A stretch of DNA of 64,000 nt from Hyposmocoma kahamanoa. Lineage: Eukaryota; Arthropoda; Insecta; Lepidoptera; Cosmopterigidae. The stretch covers positions 7,858,072-7,922,071 of the forward strand of contig NW_020653750.1 in NCBI RefSeq assembly GCF_003589595.1. Reading direction: 5' to 3'. A model generated the notes under the pieces. The model had not been told where the DNA came from and did no database searches. It worked only from the letters and a program-made list of their open reading frames with translations. The position numbers and the translations under genes were made by a program. Positions within the stretch are counted from its first letter, which is position 1. Each line of letters starts with the position of its first letter. Below are positions 11,639-24,454 of this stretch, in pieces.

Positions 11639-13600
11639 TGCCTGCGCGCCACACGCCCTTGCCTCTCTACCGCTGAATTGTGTTGTGTGCCGCCATTACG
11701 TTATTCTCCGCCGGCACCTGTCGCCAGTCACCCCGGCCGGGCCTTGCTAGGTATATCATTATCCACGCTTCAACACGCGACCTTCCAATACAACACGAAA
11801 CAATACCATGCAATTCGCACCTGAGAGGAAAATGTACACTTTTTTGTATACCATCTTTAAACAAAAGTGTGAACACGGAATCTCGCTTTGTATATGAGAA
11901 AACGTTGTAGTTTTCTTTTTTATTCGTTGTGTACATGAATTTTAAACCTAAAGAGGTCCAGCCAGGAGTATTGTATAATGTATTTTGACGAGTATATGGT
12001 GCTTCATGTCCTACAGTTTGATTACGCGTTTAATTCATTTCGTAATAGTTTGTAATCGTGTCGTCCATTTACTAGTATACTGCCTTGGTTTGCAATATTG
12101 TAACTTTTGGTAGTACAAATTGAGTCTAACATAAATACTGTATTCGTGTTCTTATATGTCGAATTTATTGAGTCCTCGTTTTATTATCGTGACATCTGCA
12201 GGATTATGAGTTGTCCTCAATTACGTGCCAGATTGTAATTTGTAGTTTTTTGAAATATGTTTAGTAATAAAAGGTAATAGGGATCAAATCAGTTTTTACT
12301 GAAATTGCCCCGCAGTATAGATTTTTTTTATATGTGATTTTTAAAGTATGACCATTATATTTTATCCCTTTTATTGTGTAATGCTCATATTAAAAATATT
12401 TACCATTTTACATGTAGTTAGGAAAATAGGTTTTAAGTTTTATTTTACATGTTTGGATCTTATTTTTTATCGTACCTAAATATTCGAGAAAAAATATATA
12501 CCCCTGGTCACGTAGAGTATATTGAGTATAATAATACATTTAGCGTCCTCCAAAAGCTTAGCTATCCGTAGATATAGGTTGAAATCTTTAGGATACGCAC
12601 ATCTCAATTAAGGTATATATGCAATACGCGTAATATCTATTTTTATTTTACTATGTCGACGACGTGTTTGATAGATACGGGATGTACAGCGAGGGATTTT
12701 GATAATATTTTTACGTAATTATACAAAATAATGTCGTGCTTTACTGCTTTTGGTGTATTAATTTGATGAGGTTTTGTTACCCGTTTTAGTGTTTTTTTAC
12801 TGATTAATGAAGGAGTACCTAACCACGAGGTCTAAAAGCTAAAATATTAAACGTATAAAATAATAATTCAATTCTTAAATTAAGATGACGATGTAGATCG
12901 TAGCGGTCATGTGAGCGTTGGTTGCTTCTTACGGGATAGGCGAACGCACGCGAAATAATATTTTTTCAAAATAATTAGAATGTCTTTATTTTCCGTTTCT
13001 GTACTTGACGAAATCATTAATAACATGAGACTTGTCTAAATTTTGAATGCAATCTAGACGATTCGATTTGCCTTAATTTTGAATTGATTCGCTTAAAAGT
13101 CGCATTTAAATTAATCGAATAAAAAATCCCTAAATCGTGTGCAATTGAATCGACCTTCATAAAAATCGAATAGTAATGTCCATCCCTAGTTTACATCTCG
13201 AGTTTTTAACTCTACAAGGTTGTAATGGTAACACATAGGAAATGAAACTATTTTTTCAGATGACGTTCGTCTATTTGAAAAAACAAATATACGCGATTTA
13301 AATCCCAAAAAATGTTAATTTCTGTGTAAATACATAATACAATAAGAGAAGTATGTTTACTCCGTACAAAGTAACAGAGCGACTCGTACAAAGTAACGAA
13401 CGCACACATTCGCATAAGAATGAAAGGCGCGTCGTGACGACCAGTATTATGCAACGGAAGTGCATCGCGAGAGTATGCGAATGTGCTACGTTTGTATGGA
13501 GTTATCACACTTGTCTTATTATGCTATGGTAATACTTTGTATATTATTTTCGATGTATTTTCATAGAGGTCAATAAAGTTTCGATTTGTTTATTGCTGAT
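11639..13600 (+). other. Probable drk 3' UTR and downstream DNA
   Basis: No splice or coding signal follows the stop. Candidate polyadenylation signals AATAAA occur at 12266-12271 and 13572-13577; the latter is followed by a GT-rich stretch (gtttcgatttgtttattg), so the 3' UTR could be up to about 2 kb. Which site is used cannot be told. A dispersed repeat fragment lies at about 13248-13330. Confidence 0.45.
13572..13577 (+). terminator. Candidate polyadenylation signal (drk)
   Basis: AATAAA in caataaagtttcgatttg, followed within 20 nt by T/GT-rich sequence. It is the best-looking of several sites downstream of drk; assignment is an inference. Confidence 0.35.
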
Positions 13601-14447
13601 ACTGTATAATAGCAACCCAGAGGTTGTCTAGAGTTCGCCTATAGCCCCAGAAGCAACATAAAAATCATAATATTGTGACACTAACGTGTCATTGTACTTA
13701 GCTAGCGTTTAACATTTAGTCAAGAATTTAAAATTAATTAAAATTTTGCGTGCTCGTTGATCCAATGTAGATATTTATTTTTGTTATATTGTAATGTACC
13801 CCAAAATTATAGTTATCGATACATACTTGATTGAATTTAAATGTAAAAGTTAACATCTGGATCATAGAGTAATAACATCTGCATCATTAAGTAAGAGGTA
13901 CCCAATGCATGTTTCCATTTTACCAAGTAAGAATAATCCCTTTTAAGGCATTTATTTAAACTGTGTGTAGTAGAAGTAAGTTGGGAGGTTAATAACGATT
14001 GTCTCGGGAGTAAAGTATACATTTGAGAAAACAATAAATATATTAAAAAAACAGTACATGTTAGTGCTTCTCGCTGTAGTGACAAGTGCATGAAGGCAGG
14101 TTTTATGAAAACGGAAGTGCTCTATAATAATCAAATATTTAATTAAGTTATGATTCTCCAATATTGTGGAAGATGTATAATATTTTTTACTAATAAATTT
14201 AATATTGTACGTCTGTGTTTTATTTCATAAAATATTTTTAGATTTAACATTTATGAGTCTCGTGAAATTGTCTTTGAGAGGATAATTTCATTTTCTGTCT
14301 GAAATTTCTGCATGCAGCGCAATAGATGTCTAGTAAGCAATAATAATACTGCCCTCTTCCAATTCTTATCAAAATTGAGATACATGCGTATTCGAAATCA
14401 GGAAAAAGAGACCAATCTACCTAGTTTTTTGTTGAAGTATATGTAAC
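13601..14447. other. AT-rich intergenic stretch, no gene seen
   Basis: Several short minus-strand frames (13837-14161) show no recognised domain. Another AATAAA lies near 14193. Confidence 0.4.
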
Positions 14448-14562
14448 CCAGAACGCAACAATACTTACATTACTGCTTGGCGGCAGAAATAGGTATGGTG
14501 GCAATTAATCCCTGGACGAACTCTTTCACAGGGTGCTCTACTGCTACCAAAACTTACTTTTT
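14448..14562 (-). repeat. R-family repeat fragment (5' part)
   Basis: The plus strand reads ttactgcttggcggcagaaa and tggacgaactctttcacagg, the reverse complement of the R-family 5' end. Confidence 0.7.
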
Positions 14563-15095
14563 TAAATCGTTGCTTTTTTGATACACATCATAAGTAATTT
14601 ACGAAATTATCAGGTAAAAATGATCAAATAAAATTAAACATTTATTAGATTAACAAACAATATCATTTATTTATTATATACCTATCACATTATTCAACAT
14701 CACATTTAAAAATGTCTTTGTATCTAAACTATATATATAACAAATATCTACTATTCTCAACAACTTTATAATCTGTCCCATTATTATGTAATTATCTCAA
14801 AGTACATTAATATTTGAAAAGTATACACTGTATGGTAATTTATAATTGGACTATTTCTACTTTATTATTTTGTTTCTATAAAATAAAAAAATAGCACCTT
14901 AAGGGCATTCTAGTGTACATCTTATTTTGTATTTAGTCCAACCTGTATTTATTCACACACATTGTACAACCGGAGATTTGAGAATGAAAGGGTGACCATT
15001 ACATTCACGTTGGATGACAAGTTAACTTAAATTTTACAAAATTGATGACAATCCTTTCTTTCTGAAATTACCTTTAGTTGGTAAAAGAAATTAAC

Positions 15096-15341
15096 ATTTT
15101 TTCGTGATATCAAGCGACGGGACGAACAGTTGTGCGCCTGATAGTAAGCGACACGCCTGTCCATAACAGTTGCAGTGTCAAAGATTTGAGTAACACTACC
15201 ATTGCGCACAAGTCACATGTAGCTGCACTTTCACCAGCACTCACAATTTTCAAAACTGGAATGCAGTATTGCTCACATTACTGCTTGACAGCAGAAATAA
15301 GCACAGTACGAAGTCTTTCAAAAAGAGCTCTACTACATGGA
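15096..15341 (-). repeat. R-family repeat (copy 3)
   Basis: Near full-length but diverged. The plus strand runs from gtgatatcaagcgacgggac through acacgcctgtccataacagt to ttactgcttgacagcagaaa and agctctactac. Confidence 0.75.
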
Positions 15342-15754
15342 GTTTGAACACTTTTTTTATCAAAACGGGAGAGACACAACTAGAACTTGAAACCTACGTG
15401 AATGGTAGCTCTAGTACTTATATGCTTTTGATTTTAGTGTTCATGTTTTCAATATAAGAAACTGGGTCTTTGAAATTCTCGCAACATGACGGCATAATCC
15501 AACTTCCCGCCTTTAACTAGATCGCTCTAACTCCTAATTGCCACCCTTGGGAATCCCGCAAAAGTTCTTGTAAAGAAAACTGAGACTCCAAAGCGAAACC
15601 GTTGCCATAAATCTCACAAAGTTTAATTTAAATTATATTTACCTCGTGCTAGAACAGTTTTCTTTGGAATTATGTATCGAACGTGTTCTTTGTGACCAAC
15701 AACGATGCTCTGTTCTATAGACTATCTTCAACGTATTTCGTACGGACTATTTTT

Positions 15755-16007
15755 AGATGTAGGCAGGGGTTCCACCCCTATGTTGTGGATATTCCAAGGA
15801 CTCGCACGAAGCGCACTTCCACATGCATATGTCGAACGAAAACTAAGTGGAATTCCCTGCCTGTAGACTTATTCCCTGAATAGTGAAGCACCTAAATAGT
15901 GAATAAGCACTATTTAAGTGCGGATGCTCCATTGTCGACCTCATTGACACTTTTCATCAGGTGAGATGGAGGTCAAATGTGCGTTTATTTATTTATAAAA
16001 AAAAGAG
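15755..16007 (+). mobile_element. LINE 3'-end fragment (VVDIPRTRTKR family)
   Basis: The plus strand encodes QGFHPYVVDIPRTRTKR and then KWNSLPVDLFPE, a conserved C-terminal tail of CR1/Jockey-group ORF2 proteins, followed by the family 3' UTR (tgagatggaggtcaaatgtg) and an A-rich end. The 5' portion is missing, as is usual for LINE retrotransposition. Confidence 0.75.
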
Positions 16008-16899
16008 TTACTAAATAACTTCAAGCTGGCAATGATCATCGTCTTCATTATTGCAAAGCAAGCCATGTAATTTAAAATAGGTATAGTAACTTAAAGTGTA
16101 GCTCTTTTTGCAAATAACTACATTTTAACGATAATTATAATCGATCGCACTTTTGCACACGCACCTAAATAAGTTACATAGTCAATTTTAGATACATTTG
16201 TCATCAATACCACAAGTATACTAGCTACACACTCTGTATTTTATTAGCAGTAATCAGAATAAAAAGGGACTTTTTTACCTTAACTTCGTGAAACAGAGAC
16301 AGAAAGTGGAGACTACCTTATGACAACATTTTTTGTCATAATAAATCTTTAAAATCTTTAATGTACTATTAAAAATTAACGTTATTTGAGATAACTAGGT
16401 TGACTATATTTATCTAAACTTCGCGACGAGTTGTTGCTACCACCAATTTCTCGGAATATTTAAGAATATGCCGACAAAAAATCTTACTAAATACATATAA
16501 TTAGAATCATTATAGCTCTCATATCCAAATAACGTAAATTTTTAATATACGTAAGTGATTCACCCAATCCCGAAAAGATCCAGGACAAAAAATATTGTCT
16601 TTTAGGTAGTCTTCATTTTGTCTCTGTTCCTCGAAGTTTAGGTAAAAAAAAACTACCTATTCCGGGCACTGTTTACTATAAATATCGAGAAAAAAATGCA
16701 ATTTCCTTTTCAATTTCATTTTCTAATACAATTTCAAATTTCCACAGCAATTTCATTATGTATTTGTGCACATCGGTATATTATTTGCGACTCAAAGCGA
16801 CGCATACATGGTAACTAAAACTAAACAACCGATCAGAAGAGGAGGAAGAGCATCGCGTTTATAACAACATTAATTGATTCTAAATAATGAACAGTACAG

Positions 16900-17160
16900 A
16901 GTACTAAAAAACCTACCACAAAAGTTCGTGGAATTACATTTGTTTTCCAAGTTTTATTGAAATCGATTACCGAAAAGTGCGTGAAACCTTTGCCTAGTTT
17001 GCCACTCTTAGAAGTGGAATATTTTCTCAAAATTTAAATGGGACCAATACTGAGGCACCTTCTTTCCAACAAAAATGAATCTTCAAAATCGGTTCACAAA
17101 TTATCGCGTAACATAAAAAAATACAGTCTAATTAAGAACCGCCTCCGGTTTTTGAAATCG
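16900..17160 (+). repeat. RTE-like LINE 3' UTR fragment
   Basis: Contains aatttaaatgggaccaatac, atcggttcacaaattatcgc and acagtctaattaagaaccgc, a block recurring at 33310-33450 and, inverted and diverged, at about 35900-36000 and 36720-36800. Naming as RTE-like is from general resemblance to lepidopteran RTE 3' ends. Confidence 0.55.
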
Positions 17161-18108
17161 GTTAAAATTTAAGATAATTAAGAAAGGCGATTGTTGCGTA
17201 TAGACTAGATATATTTAATTCGGACCAAAACGACTGTCATATTTGTTTGTTATAGCGAATTATGGTGGCAAATATGTCTACAGAAAATGTTTGCAAAGGT
17301 CTACATAAAATAAATTTAATAAATCCCAGTAATTTGTTACTGTAATACAATAAGTACATACCTAACATATACATATATAACAAATACCTAACTACAATTA
17401 ATAGCACATTTCAATATTGTGGCAATACAATTGGTAAAGAGTGGGTCAGTACCCAATGGTAAATAAGAATACATAATAAAAGTCCATAAAAATAAAAATG
17501 CTATATCTAACCAAACAACGATGTCTTTTAGTAGAGACAGAATCTTGAAATGTACAGTATTAATTAGTAAATAATAAAACGAATTCACCTTGAATATTAT
17601 CACGAAATAAAATTTTCAAAACATATTTTACACATACATTAAAAACGTTATATAAGTTGATTAAAGAACAATGGCGAAATAATTGTTGATATAATTCTAT
17701 AACGTCTTCAAAATTGAATAAAATGATTTTGTTAGGTTTTTTTTTCAAATTATACTAACGGCTTTTCTAAGTCCGGAAATAAAACGATTTAAATGACAAG
17801 TGCTTACCTAAATATAATTTACGACTATATTTTGTTGGGTTGGAGTCCACAGCAAAATGTACTCGTAAATTATCTTTTGGCAACTTCAAACAGGAATATC
17901 TTTGAATCAGGCTTAGAATAATAGTCCCAAGAGCAGTTTCTTTAGGAATTTAACTCTATACTTTTACATGTCTTCCATATACAGATGCATTGACCTACTA
18001 CAGATGCTAAAAAATCAGGTCAACAAAACTTTATATGGGAGTTCTGCATTGTTCTTGTGCTCCTGCAATGTTTAGCTCTTCCTAATGGTGCAAAGTTACT
18101 ACGATATT
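17161..18108. other. UCP4 downstream DNA, possible 3' UTR
   Basis: Lies 3' of the UCP4 stop on the minus strand. No strong AATAAA was found close to the stop on that strand, so the 3' end is undefined. Nothing else was recognised. Confidence 0.4.
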
Positions 18109-18283
18109 CTAAAACGTATGCCCTCCTATTGCCACCATGATATTTTCAAACGCTATCCAATTAATTAAAGCCCAGGGCCCCAATCGCATCCAGAGGGGTA
18201 GAAAACCTTTGTAGAGAGATAGCACACCTTCGTTCTTCACCGATTGTTGTAAACAGTCCATCATGCCACGGTATAGTGTGCCT
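18109..18283 (-). CDS. UCP4: Mitochondrial uncoupling protein 4, coding exon 6 (last)
   Basis: Starts after ctttttcag and ends with TAG. The first base completes Arg258, then 57 residues (259-315) include LYRGMMDCLQQSVKNEGV, LYKGFLPLWMRLGPWALI and the C-terminus IGGHTF. This is the second half of the third mitochondrial-carrier repeat: matrix helix, the (F/Y)KGF motif and transmembrane helix 6. The RLGPW block aligns with the RMAPW block of insect UCP4, a region conserved among UCPs. Exon 5 ends in phase 2 and this exon fits exactly. No premature stop. Confidence 0.95.
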
Positions 18284-21200
18284 CTGAAAAAGACCGATAA
18301 TAATTTTGTAAATATTTGCAGTACTAGAAACTAATTGTAGTGCATAAAGAGTTTCATATCAATTGTTTCAATATTTTTTTTTTCTGTTGAGTACAAAAAT
18401 GATCAAATTTATAATAAGTACTAATAAATAAATATACAATAATAAATTATCCCTTAAGCAGGTTTTGTATCAAATAACGCCCACAACTAGTACTTTACAA
18501 CACTAATGGATGTATGTAACCCATTATTTTTACCAATATTTATGATTTGAAATGGATCTGAATGGAAAAAATCAATAGAACATGAAGGGAAACTACCTCA
18601 CACGCTTAAGATAGGTAATTTTACTTAAAAGAAACATACCTTTATTTTTCTTGCCTGGATGTAGTCAATTGCAAGACCAAGACAATTATTGCAAGTAGTT
18701 TATTGGGAAAGAATTGTTATCCTTATTGATCCTATCAATTAGTTTAAGTAGTAGTGTTTTTTTTTGTTGCTTCGATTCCTGGCTCAGGTAAACTTTTAAA
18801 AAATTCTGTGAATGCAGTTAGTCGTATTAAGAAAAATGAAAGAATGTTTCCTTTAAGTAAAATTGAGGTAGTTCCACTTTATGTCCCATTGATTTTTTGT
18901 AACTTGTATATACTCGTACATAATAAACAACCTATTCCTGTCAAAATAGTAAGTTACGTGCTTCCATTGATGTCGAAAGGTACGAACATTGTATAGGTAA
19001 TCAAAAATAAATACTAATAGCAAAAATGACCTATCACTTTATTATAACAAATTATTATTATTATCTTCCCCTGCCTGTAAGTATATGTAATTAATTAAAT
19101 AAATCGTTTATAGTCCACGGTAATAAGTACATTAACTATAAATATTATGTTTTATAACTTTCATAGAACGCGTATTCAAAAGCTTATATTCAGAATGGTT
19201 CAATTCAGACACAAAGCAAAAGGGTCGCAGCGACTCTGCGTGTTTTGACTTTGACCTAGATTCTTGACCCCGTGACAACGTCGACATACTTATACCTGTA
19301 GGTAGGTACCCATAAATATGAATGGCTAGCGATTTTACTTATCGATTGAACACATTGTTTACGTAATTGTATGAATGATTAATACAGAGGTGTTCGTAAC
19401 TACAGATAGAAATAGTTCTAAAAACACGGTAACAATCAGCTGTTACATAGTAAACGTTTATATAATTTTTATATTATCGACCAATTGAATGATAACAGCT
19501 GATTTCACAAAGGTCCGCATATTACACCTTGTATTTATGAGTAGAATCGTTCTTTATCAATATCGCATACATTTCGAGGTTCTCCGCACTCTAATCCTAC
19601 TCCTGAACATGAGAACACTTCTTAGCAGAAGGTTTACATTGTAGTGCATATTGCGAGCTTAACGTGTATTCGAGGAATTTGTATAAACCTCCGAGAATCA
19701 GATTTTCGCACAATGTGTCCTTCAACCCGCATAAGCCTGTGGTGTTCCTGTGATTATACATGTTGATGTTACTTTGAGCTTGTACAAACAAAAGACTAAC
19801 TGCCCAAAGTCCGCACAGAATTATTATAATTAGAAATCAATCAGTTCTTCGATACTGTTGTTATAAATTTGCATTTGAGATTATATTCCGCCTCAAAAAA
19901 AAATCTTTTTGAATTTCAGCAAGTCCAATAAAAGGTTTCCCACCAAGGAGTTGTTTATGTTTGGAACAAATAAAAAGTACTTTAACAATGCAAAAATAGA
20001 ATTAACTAAAGAAAACTAGATAAGCAACGAAATTGCGAAATTGATAATTTTTTTGGACAGTTTTATAGTGTTTTGGCATTGTTTTTATAGAAAAAATGTT
20101 TGCTTTTTATATTTATTTCAACAGTTGTAAGTGTTGATAAGAAGTAACAAAACGATGAATTTTTATATTTTAATTTTTCAAGTCAACATAAAACTTTCGC
20201 ATTTCAACGCTAAAAATAAAACCGTAATACCGTATTATATAGAATACATTACAGGCATGTAGAAACCCTTCGATTACTCGTAATGTCTAAACCAGAATTG
20301 ATGAATCCTTTCAAATCTCTCCCCGAAGGCAACAAGAACGATGAGGTTTCTTTGTGAACCTTTCTCGAATAATGACACGTCTGTCAGTGATTTAGTATTA
20401 AATACAATTTTTCTCTCAGTTATTAACAAATCAATTCCGCACACAAATTGAAATTCTGAGAATTAATTTCTAGCAATAACTATTGTAATAATAAGTTTAC
20501 AAAGTTGACTCACGGCATGGGTAGGTCGTGAATTAGTTATAAAATACAGTCTGCAATGACGTGTTAAGGGCAAAGATCAATATTATACACGGCTAATAGC
20601 TATGCTCAATAAACACGATAAAGTACAGTCAACATAAAAATTAATTGAATATTTAAACTAACTAAAAATATCTAAACATCCGAAAATATCACACGTGACA
20701 AAAATCACATCAACAATCGAGATATTTTCAGTTTCAATCTTAAGACAGATAGTGCGCCTAAATATTTTCATTAGCTTTAACCCGTCTCACGGTGTCCCTG
20801 ACAATTTTGGTACTGTAGCGTCCTTGCGTCCTATAGTCACACGGTGTCCAAACTCATGGTACCACGATTTCTTTTAACCAAGGTAAACGACTCTTTTATA
20901 GGGAACTGTCTACGCTTTTACAATAAGATTCTGGAGCATATATTAAGATTATCATTTCCTAAGTTTAAAAATTACATTCAAAATATTTTAATTGAAAAGT
21001 CATATTACAAAATTGAAGACTACGTGTTAGGAAAGACGACATGGCTCTAGATTCCACACAAATTTGATTCAAAGTGACATTACATAGCATTGAAGTTTAT
21101 TTGAAAAGAGCAATCCCTAGAGTTTCTTGCTCGTTCTTCTTAGGAAATCAGTGTAGTAGCAGTAGCTTAAATGTGACGTTTTCAAGTGTAAATTTATTTT

Positions 21201-21398
21201 TTTATTTATTTATTCTTTGACTTTGTGTCTCTAACACGAAGCTGTGTTTTCATCCACCAATTAATTAAAATATTTTTTTTTAAATCCAAAATTGTTGGAA
21301 CGTGGTGTGTCTCTACGACGCGTGACGGATTAAGATATCAAAGACATTAAGACTTTCGATACGATTCGACAAAACAAGGAGTAACATCACATATTTAC
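18284..21398 (-). other. UCP4 intron 5 (about 3.1 kb)
   Basis: AT-rich intron with no coding signal. A LINE 3'-tail fragment lies at 21108-21235. Minus-strand and plus-strand short frames here are low-complexity. Confidence 0.7.
21108..21235 (+). repeat. LINE 3'-tail fragment (gagtttcttgctc family)
   Basis: tagagtttcttgctcgttct is shared with 39963-40130 (+) and 29085-29165 (-). In the fuller copy the family ends with a (TTTGAC)n tail, so this is the 3' end of a LINE with a simple-repeat terminus. Confidence 0.6.
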
Positions 21399-21621
21399 CT
21401 TCCATCAGGACCCACAGGTTGGTTCATAAGGCGTGTTTTCAGCACATCAGCAGGAGTTCCCAAGACGGCAGCGACGAAACCAGCCATAAACGCCGCTGCC
21501 GCTTGAACTAATGTGTTGTCGGCCATACCGAACTCCCGAATCAGGAACTGCTTGCTAACGTCGTACGCAGCCAAATCTCCCATATTGACTAGAGCCGCTC
21601 TCTGCACGTTCGGCACCGCTC
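21399..21621 (-). CDS. UCP4: Mitochondrial uncoupling protein 4, coding exon 5
   Basis: Joins exon 4 by a split Gly codon and leaves two bases for the next Arg. It encodes residues 185-257: AVPNVQRAALVNMGDLAAYD closes carrier repeat 2, with the NVQRAALVN motif characteristic of UCP4/UCP-like carriers. Then helix 5 carries the third carrier signature PADVLKTRLMNQP (Pro240, Asp242, Lys245). These charged residues form the matrix salt-bridge network of SLC25 proteins. Donor is gtaaat and acceptor is ttctag. Confidence 0.96.
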
Positions 21622-21689
21622 CTAGAAGGTTTAAAATCATGTCATGTCAACAAAATAAAGGATTTGTACCAATTGTGACATTTCTTAAC

Positions 21690-21845
21690 CCGTTCATTGA
21701 CAGTAACGACGTTTACTGTTAAATTGAATATCAGTACGGAGTACCAACTACGTGCTTTAGAGTACAATTTCCAAGTGCTTTCTATGTAGTTGCCGCGTAC
21801 AGATTCTCCATAGAGAAGTATTAACAACGTACTGACAAAAAACAA
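21690..21845. repeat. S-family interspersed repeat (copy 1)
   Basis: Shares atttccaagtgctttctatg and ccatagagaagtattaacaa with 40127-40275 and, more diverged, 48241-48395. Function and class unknown. Confidence 0.6.
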
Positions 21846-22500
21846 TGATTTACTTTGAACATTTTATGCTGCGAGAGACAGGAGTAGCTCCAGAATTTAA
21901 AATGAGTACAATTTTCTTAGCTTAAACATGGTCCTAAAAAGTGTATAAAATTTGACTTCAGGATTTAAATGAGTTTCAATAGAACATAAGGTTATAAATT
22001 GACACTTCCTATGGTTAAAAGTTGTAAAATAAAATAATTACTAGGTACACACACATCGAGTACAGTGTGCCATAGAAACAGTCTTGTAATTAAAACAAAT
22101 TTGCATTTTTTTTAAATATTTGGTTACCCCATTAAAATTAAATACAAATATCCATATAAATTTATTAAATTATTTATCTATTTATTAGAATAGAATAGAA
22201 TAGAAACCATTTATTATTATACTATTAAATTGACCAAAAAACCAATGGTGTTAAAAAAAATATAAAACCTCATTTTCAGTAATTGGCGAAAACGTGCTTG
22301 ATCACTAGACACTTTGATGTTCACCGCGTTGAGTTGTTCACCGCGCCGTTAACTCCGCTAACGGAATTTTTGATCTCGTATGATTTTTTCTCGTATAAGT
22401 AATATATGTGTCGCTTATTAATTTAGCAATCGCCAGTTGTGATATAGCTTACTTGACCTTTCGATATTTACGTAGTTGTATTTTAACTTTTGATACTTAC

Positions 22501-22677
22501 CTCGCCAGAATCCTTTAATCCCGCTTTCTCGAAATAGTATAGCATATGCCTGCCTGCAGTTGTTGAATCTGGGTGGCTTGCCCTGCTGGATTCTTCTACC
22601 TTCGGCTTGCATCTGGACCTTAACCAAGTCGGTTGGCGACGCAATCAGCTGTGCCAGAGACCCTGCTGCCAGCCCAC
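22501..22677 (-). CDS. UCP4: Mitochondrial uncoupling protein 4, coding exon 4
   Basis: Begins with two bases completing Gly125 after ccgacag and ends with one base before gtaag. It encodes residues 126-183: a helix 3 segment GLAAGSLAQLIAS, the second carrier signature PTDLVKVQMQAEGRR (Pro139, Asp141, Lys144) and the matrix loop ending SGIKGFWRG. The lysine/arginine-rich loop and GFWRG match UCP4 orthologues closely. The polypyrimidine tract before this exon is weak (accttcgaagtccgacag), so an alternative acceptor nearby is conceivable, but phase and homology support this one. Confidence 0.94.
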
Positions 22678-22842
22678 CTGTCGGACTTCGAAGGTATGTT
22701 ATGTTGTTGCTATTTATTAATATTTTGTGAAATTATATTAATTTATTTTTATTTTTATTTTATTTAGTCATTTAATTCAAGCCATATGACCCAAATATAC
22801 CTTAAGGACTATTATAAATATAATATAATATAACAATCTAAT

Positions 22843-23128
22843 AATTGACTTACAAATAAATGGACGACGGGTCTAATACAAAAACCACGAAAAAAATGTC
22901 CCAAGTCAACCTATTTAAACGTAGTGACATGTAAAGGAATATGAAAAAGCTAAAACGTTGAATTTAAATTGTAATGTCATCGCAGTACTGTCTAATTTTG
23001 CTTGCTTCGCTGTCAGTCGAACAAACGAAGACTAAAGCGTGAATGACGCTCTGTATACGATTTCAACGCCCTAGAAGTTCGGACACTTTTTAGCGCGGAC
23101 CCGGCGTCCATATAATTGTAAGTCAATG
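22843..23128. mobile_element. hAT-like MITE, copy 1
   Basis: A 286 bp non-autonomous element with inverted ends (aattgacttacaa on the left, ttgtaagtcaatg on the right) and a perfect 8-bp flanking duplication AATCTAAT (22835-22842 and 23129-23136). The body is nearly identical to 31874-32153. An 8-bp duplication and a CA(G/T)TG-type start point to the hAT superfamily. No transposase is encoded. It lies in UCP4 intron 3. Confidence 0.88.
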
Positions 23129-23515
23129 AATCTAATAAACTAAATAACCAAGTTACATGAATAACACTTGTCGACGTCGTGTGGCGCAATCTGGCGTCAG
23201 GTAACTGGACATAATATAACAACCTTCGGCCAAAACTCCTCCTTCATGAAGGTCGACTGATGTTCGAACGGCACTCTCACCAAAACCGAATTAAAATTCA
23301 CGTTGTGGCGGGACTCCAACTGCTTGACCCTCAGGGCGTATCGCGGGCTTTCAACCTAATGAACTCCACTATCTCCTCAGACTTCGTTGAGTAATGTAGC
23401 CGCGACCAAAACTGTATTCTTTTAATAAAGTCCTATTTATTGTGCAGCCGGTTATAGTATATTCGGGACATTATGACATAAACAACATATAGTTGAAATA
23501 GATCCCCTTGGGAAA

Positions 23516-24060
23516 GAGTAAGTCCAGGGAAGTACTGTCGCTATTCTGTCGCCAAGCAGTAATGTGAGCAATTTTAAAGAGTAAGTGAGTGGAAATTACA
23601 GACACTTAGGACTTATCAACTGTATATCACAGGGCCTTCCTGATTTTTTATTTACTTTAACAAAGACGTTTTTGTTTTGTTTAATTTCGATTTCGATAGA
23701 TAGCTATTGAAATAATACGATTAACAATAAACAAGATTGATTTATCCAATTTTGTTGTCATTTGTTTAGAATTTAAGAATTTATTTCGATAAAAAATGCC
23801 TGGTTTTAAAAAACCGTTATTAACGACAACAAAATCCTTAAAATATTGGGTGTCCGGCCTTTCCATCCAATTGGCTAAACGGCTGGTGTGTCCATCTACT
23901 CGGTTTTACGACCTGGCAACCCTATCAGTGTGCCGAGCGCAGTATCAGCGGCTCTCAAGTCTTTGCTATTTAAAGCTCGGTGTGACATCGCAACTGTTAT
24001 GGGTAGGCGTGTCATTCACTGGCGCATGATTCGTTCATCCCGTCACATCATAAATAAAGA
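23516..24060 (+). repeat. R-family repeat, split and diverged (copy 4)
   Basis: The 5' part is at 23516-23620 (tccagggaagtactgtcgct) and the 3' part at 23930-24060 (gctatttaaagctcggtgtg, then cgttcatcccgtcacatcat). Unrelated sequence at about 23650-23925 separates them, either an insertion or two independent fragments. Confidence 0.55.
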
Positions 24061-24328
24061 AATTGAAAAACTGAATGCGTTACCGGATTTATGATGTACT
24101 AAATAAAAGTAACACTTGTGTGACCAAAATTGCGCTGACTCTCCATTCCCTTCGTACCCAAACACAGTAATACTGCTTTGTGGTGTAAATAAATATTTTA
24201 ATGGTACCTACTCAAGCGAATTCTGCTCTACATTGCACTAATACCAATAAAAATTGCAATAAAAACAAGAACTAAGTAGGTAAATGTGTCGCAGCTGAAT
24301 TATGTAATACACGGAACTACATAACAAT

Positions 24329-24454
24329 AGGGCTAGCACGACGGGTCGTGACTTGCGCGAGAGCGATATAAAGCACGAGATCTCTATACAAAAATAACCA
24401 TATCTCGCGCTTTATGTCGCTCTCGCTCAAGTCGCGCCCTGACGTGCTAGCCCT
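24329..24454. repeat. Small foldback element (about 126 bp)
   Basis: Left end agggctagcacgacgggtcg and right end gcgccctgacgtgctagccct-type are inverted copies. Arms extend about 55 bp with a few mismatches, meeting near a short A/T loop at about 24392. It lies in UCP4 intron 3. No clear target duplication. Confidence 0.8.

Noticed and set aside
13837..14161. Overlapping minus-strand frames of 69-84 codons
   Set aside because: Low-complexity, AT-driven, no motifs; probably chance in drk downstream DNA.
16833..17030. 65-codon minus-strand frame
   Set aside because: Lies within an RTE-like 3' UTR repeat that recurs elsewhere, so it is a repeat relic.
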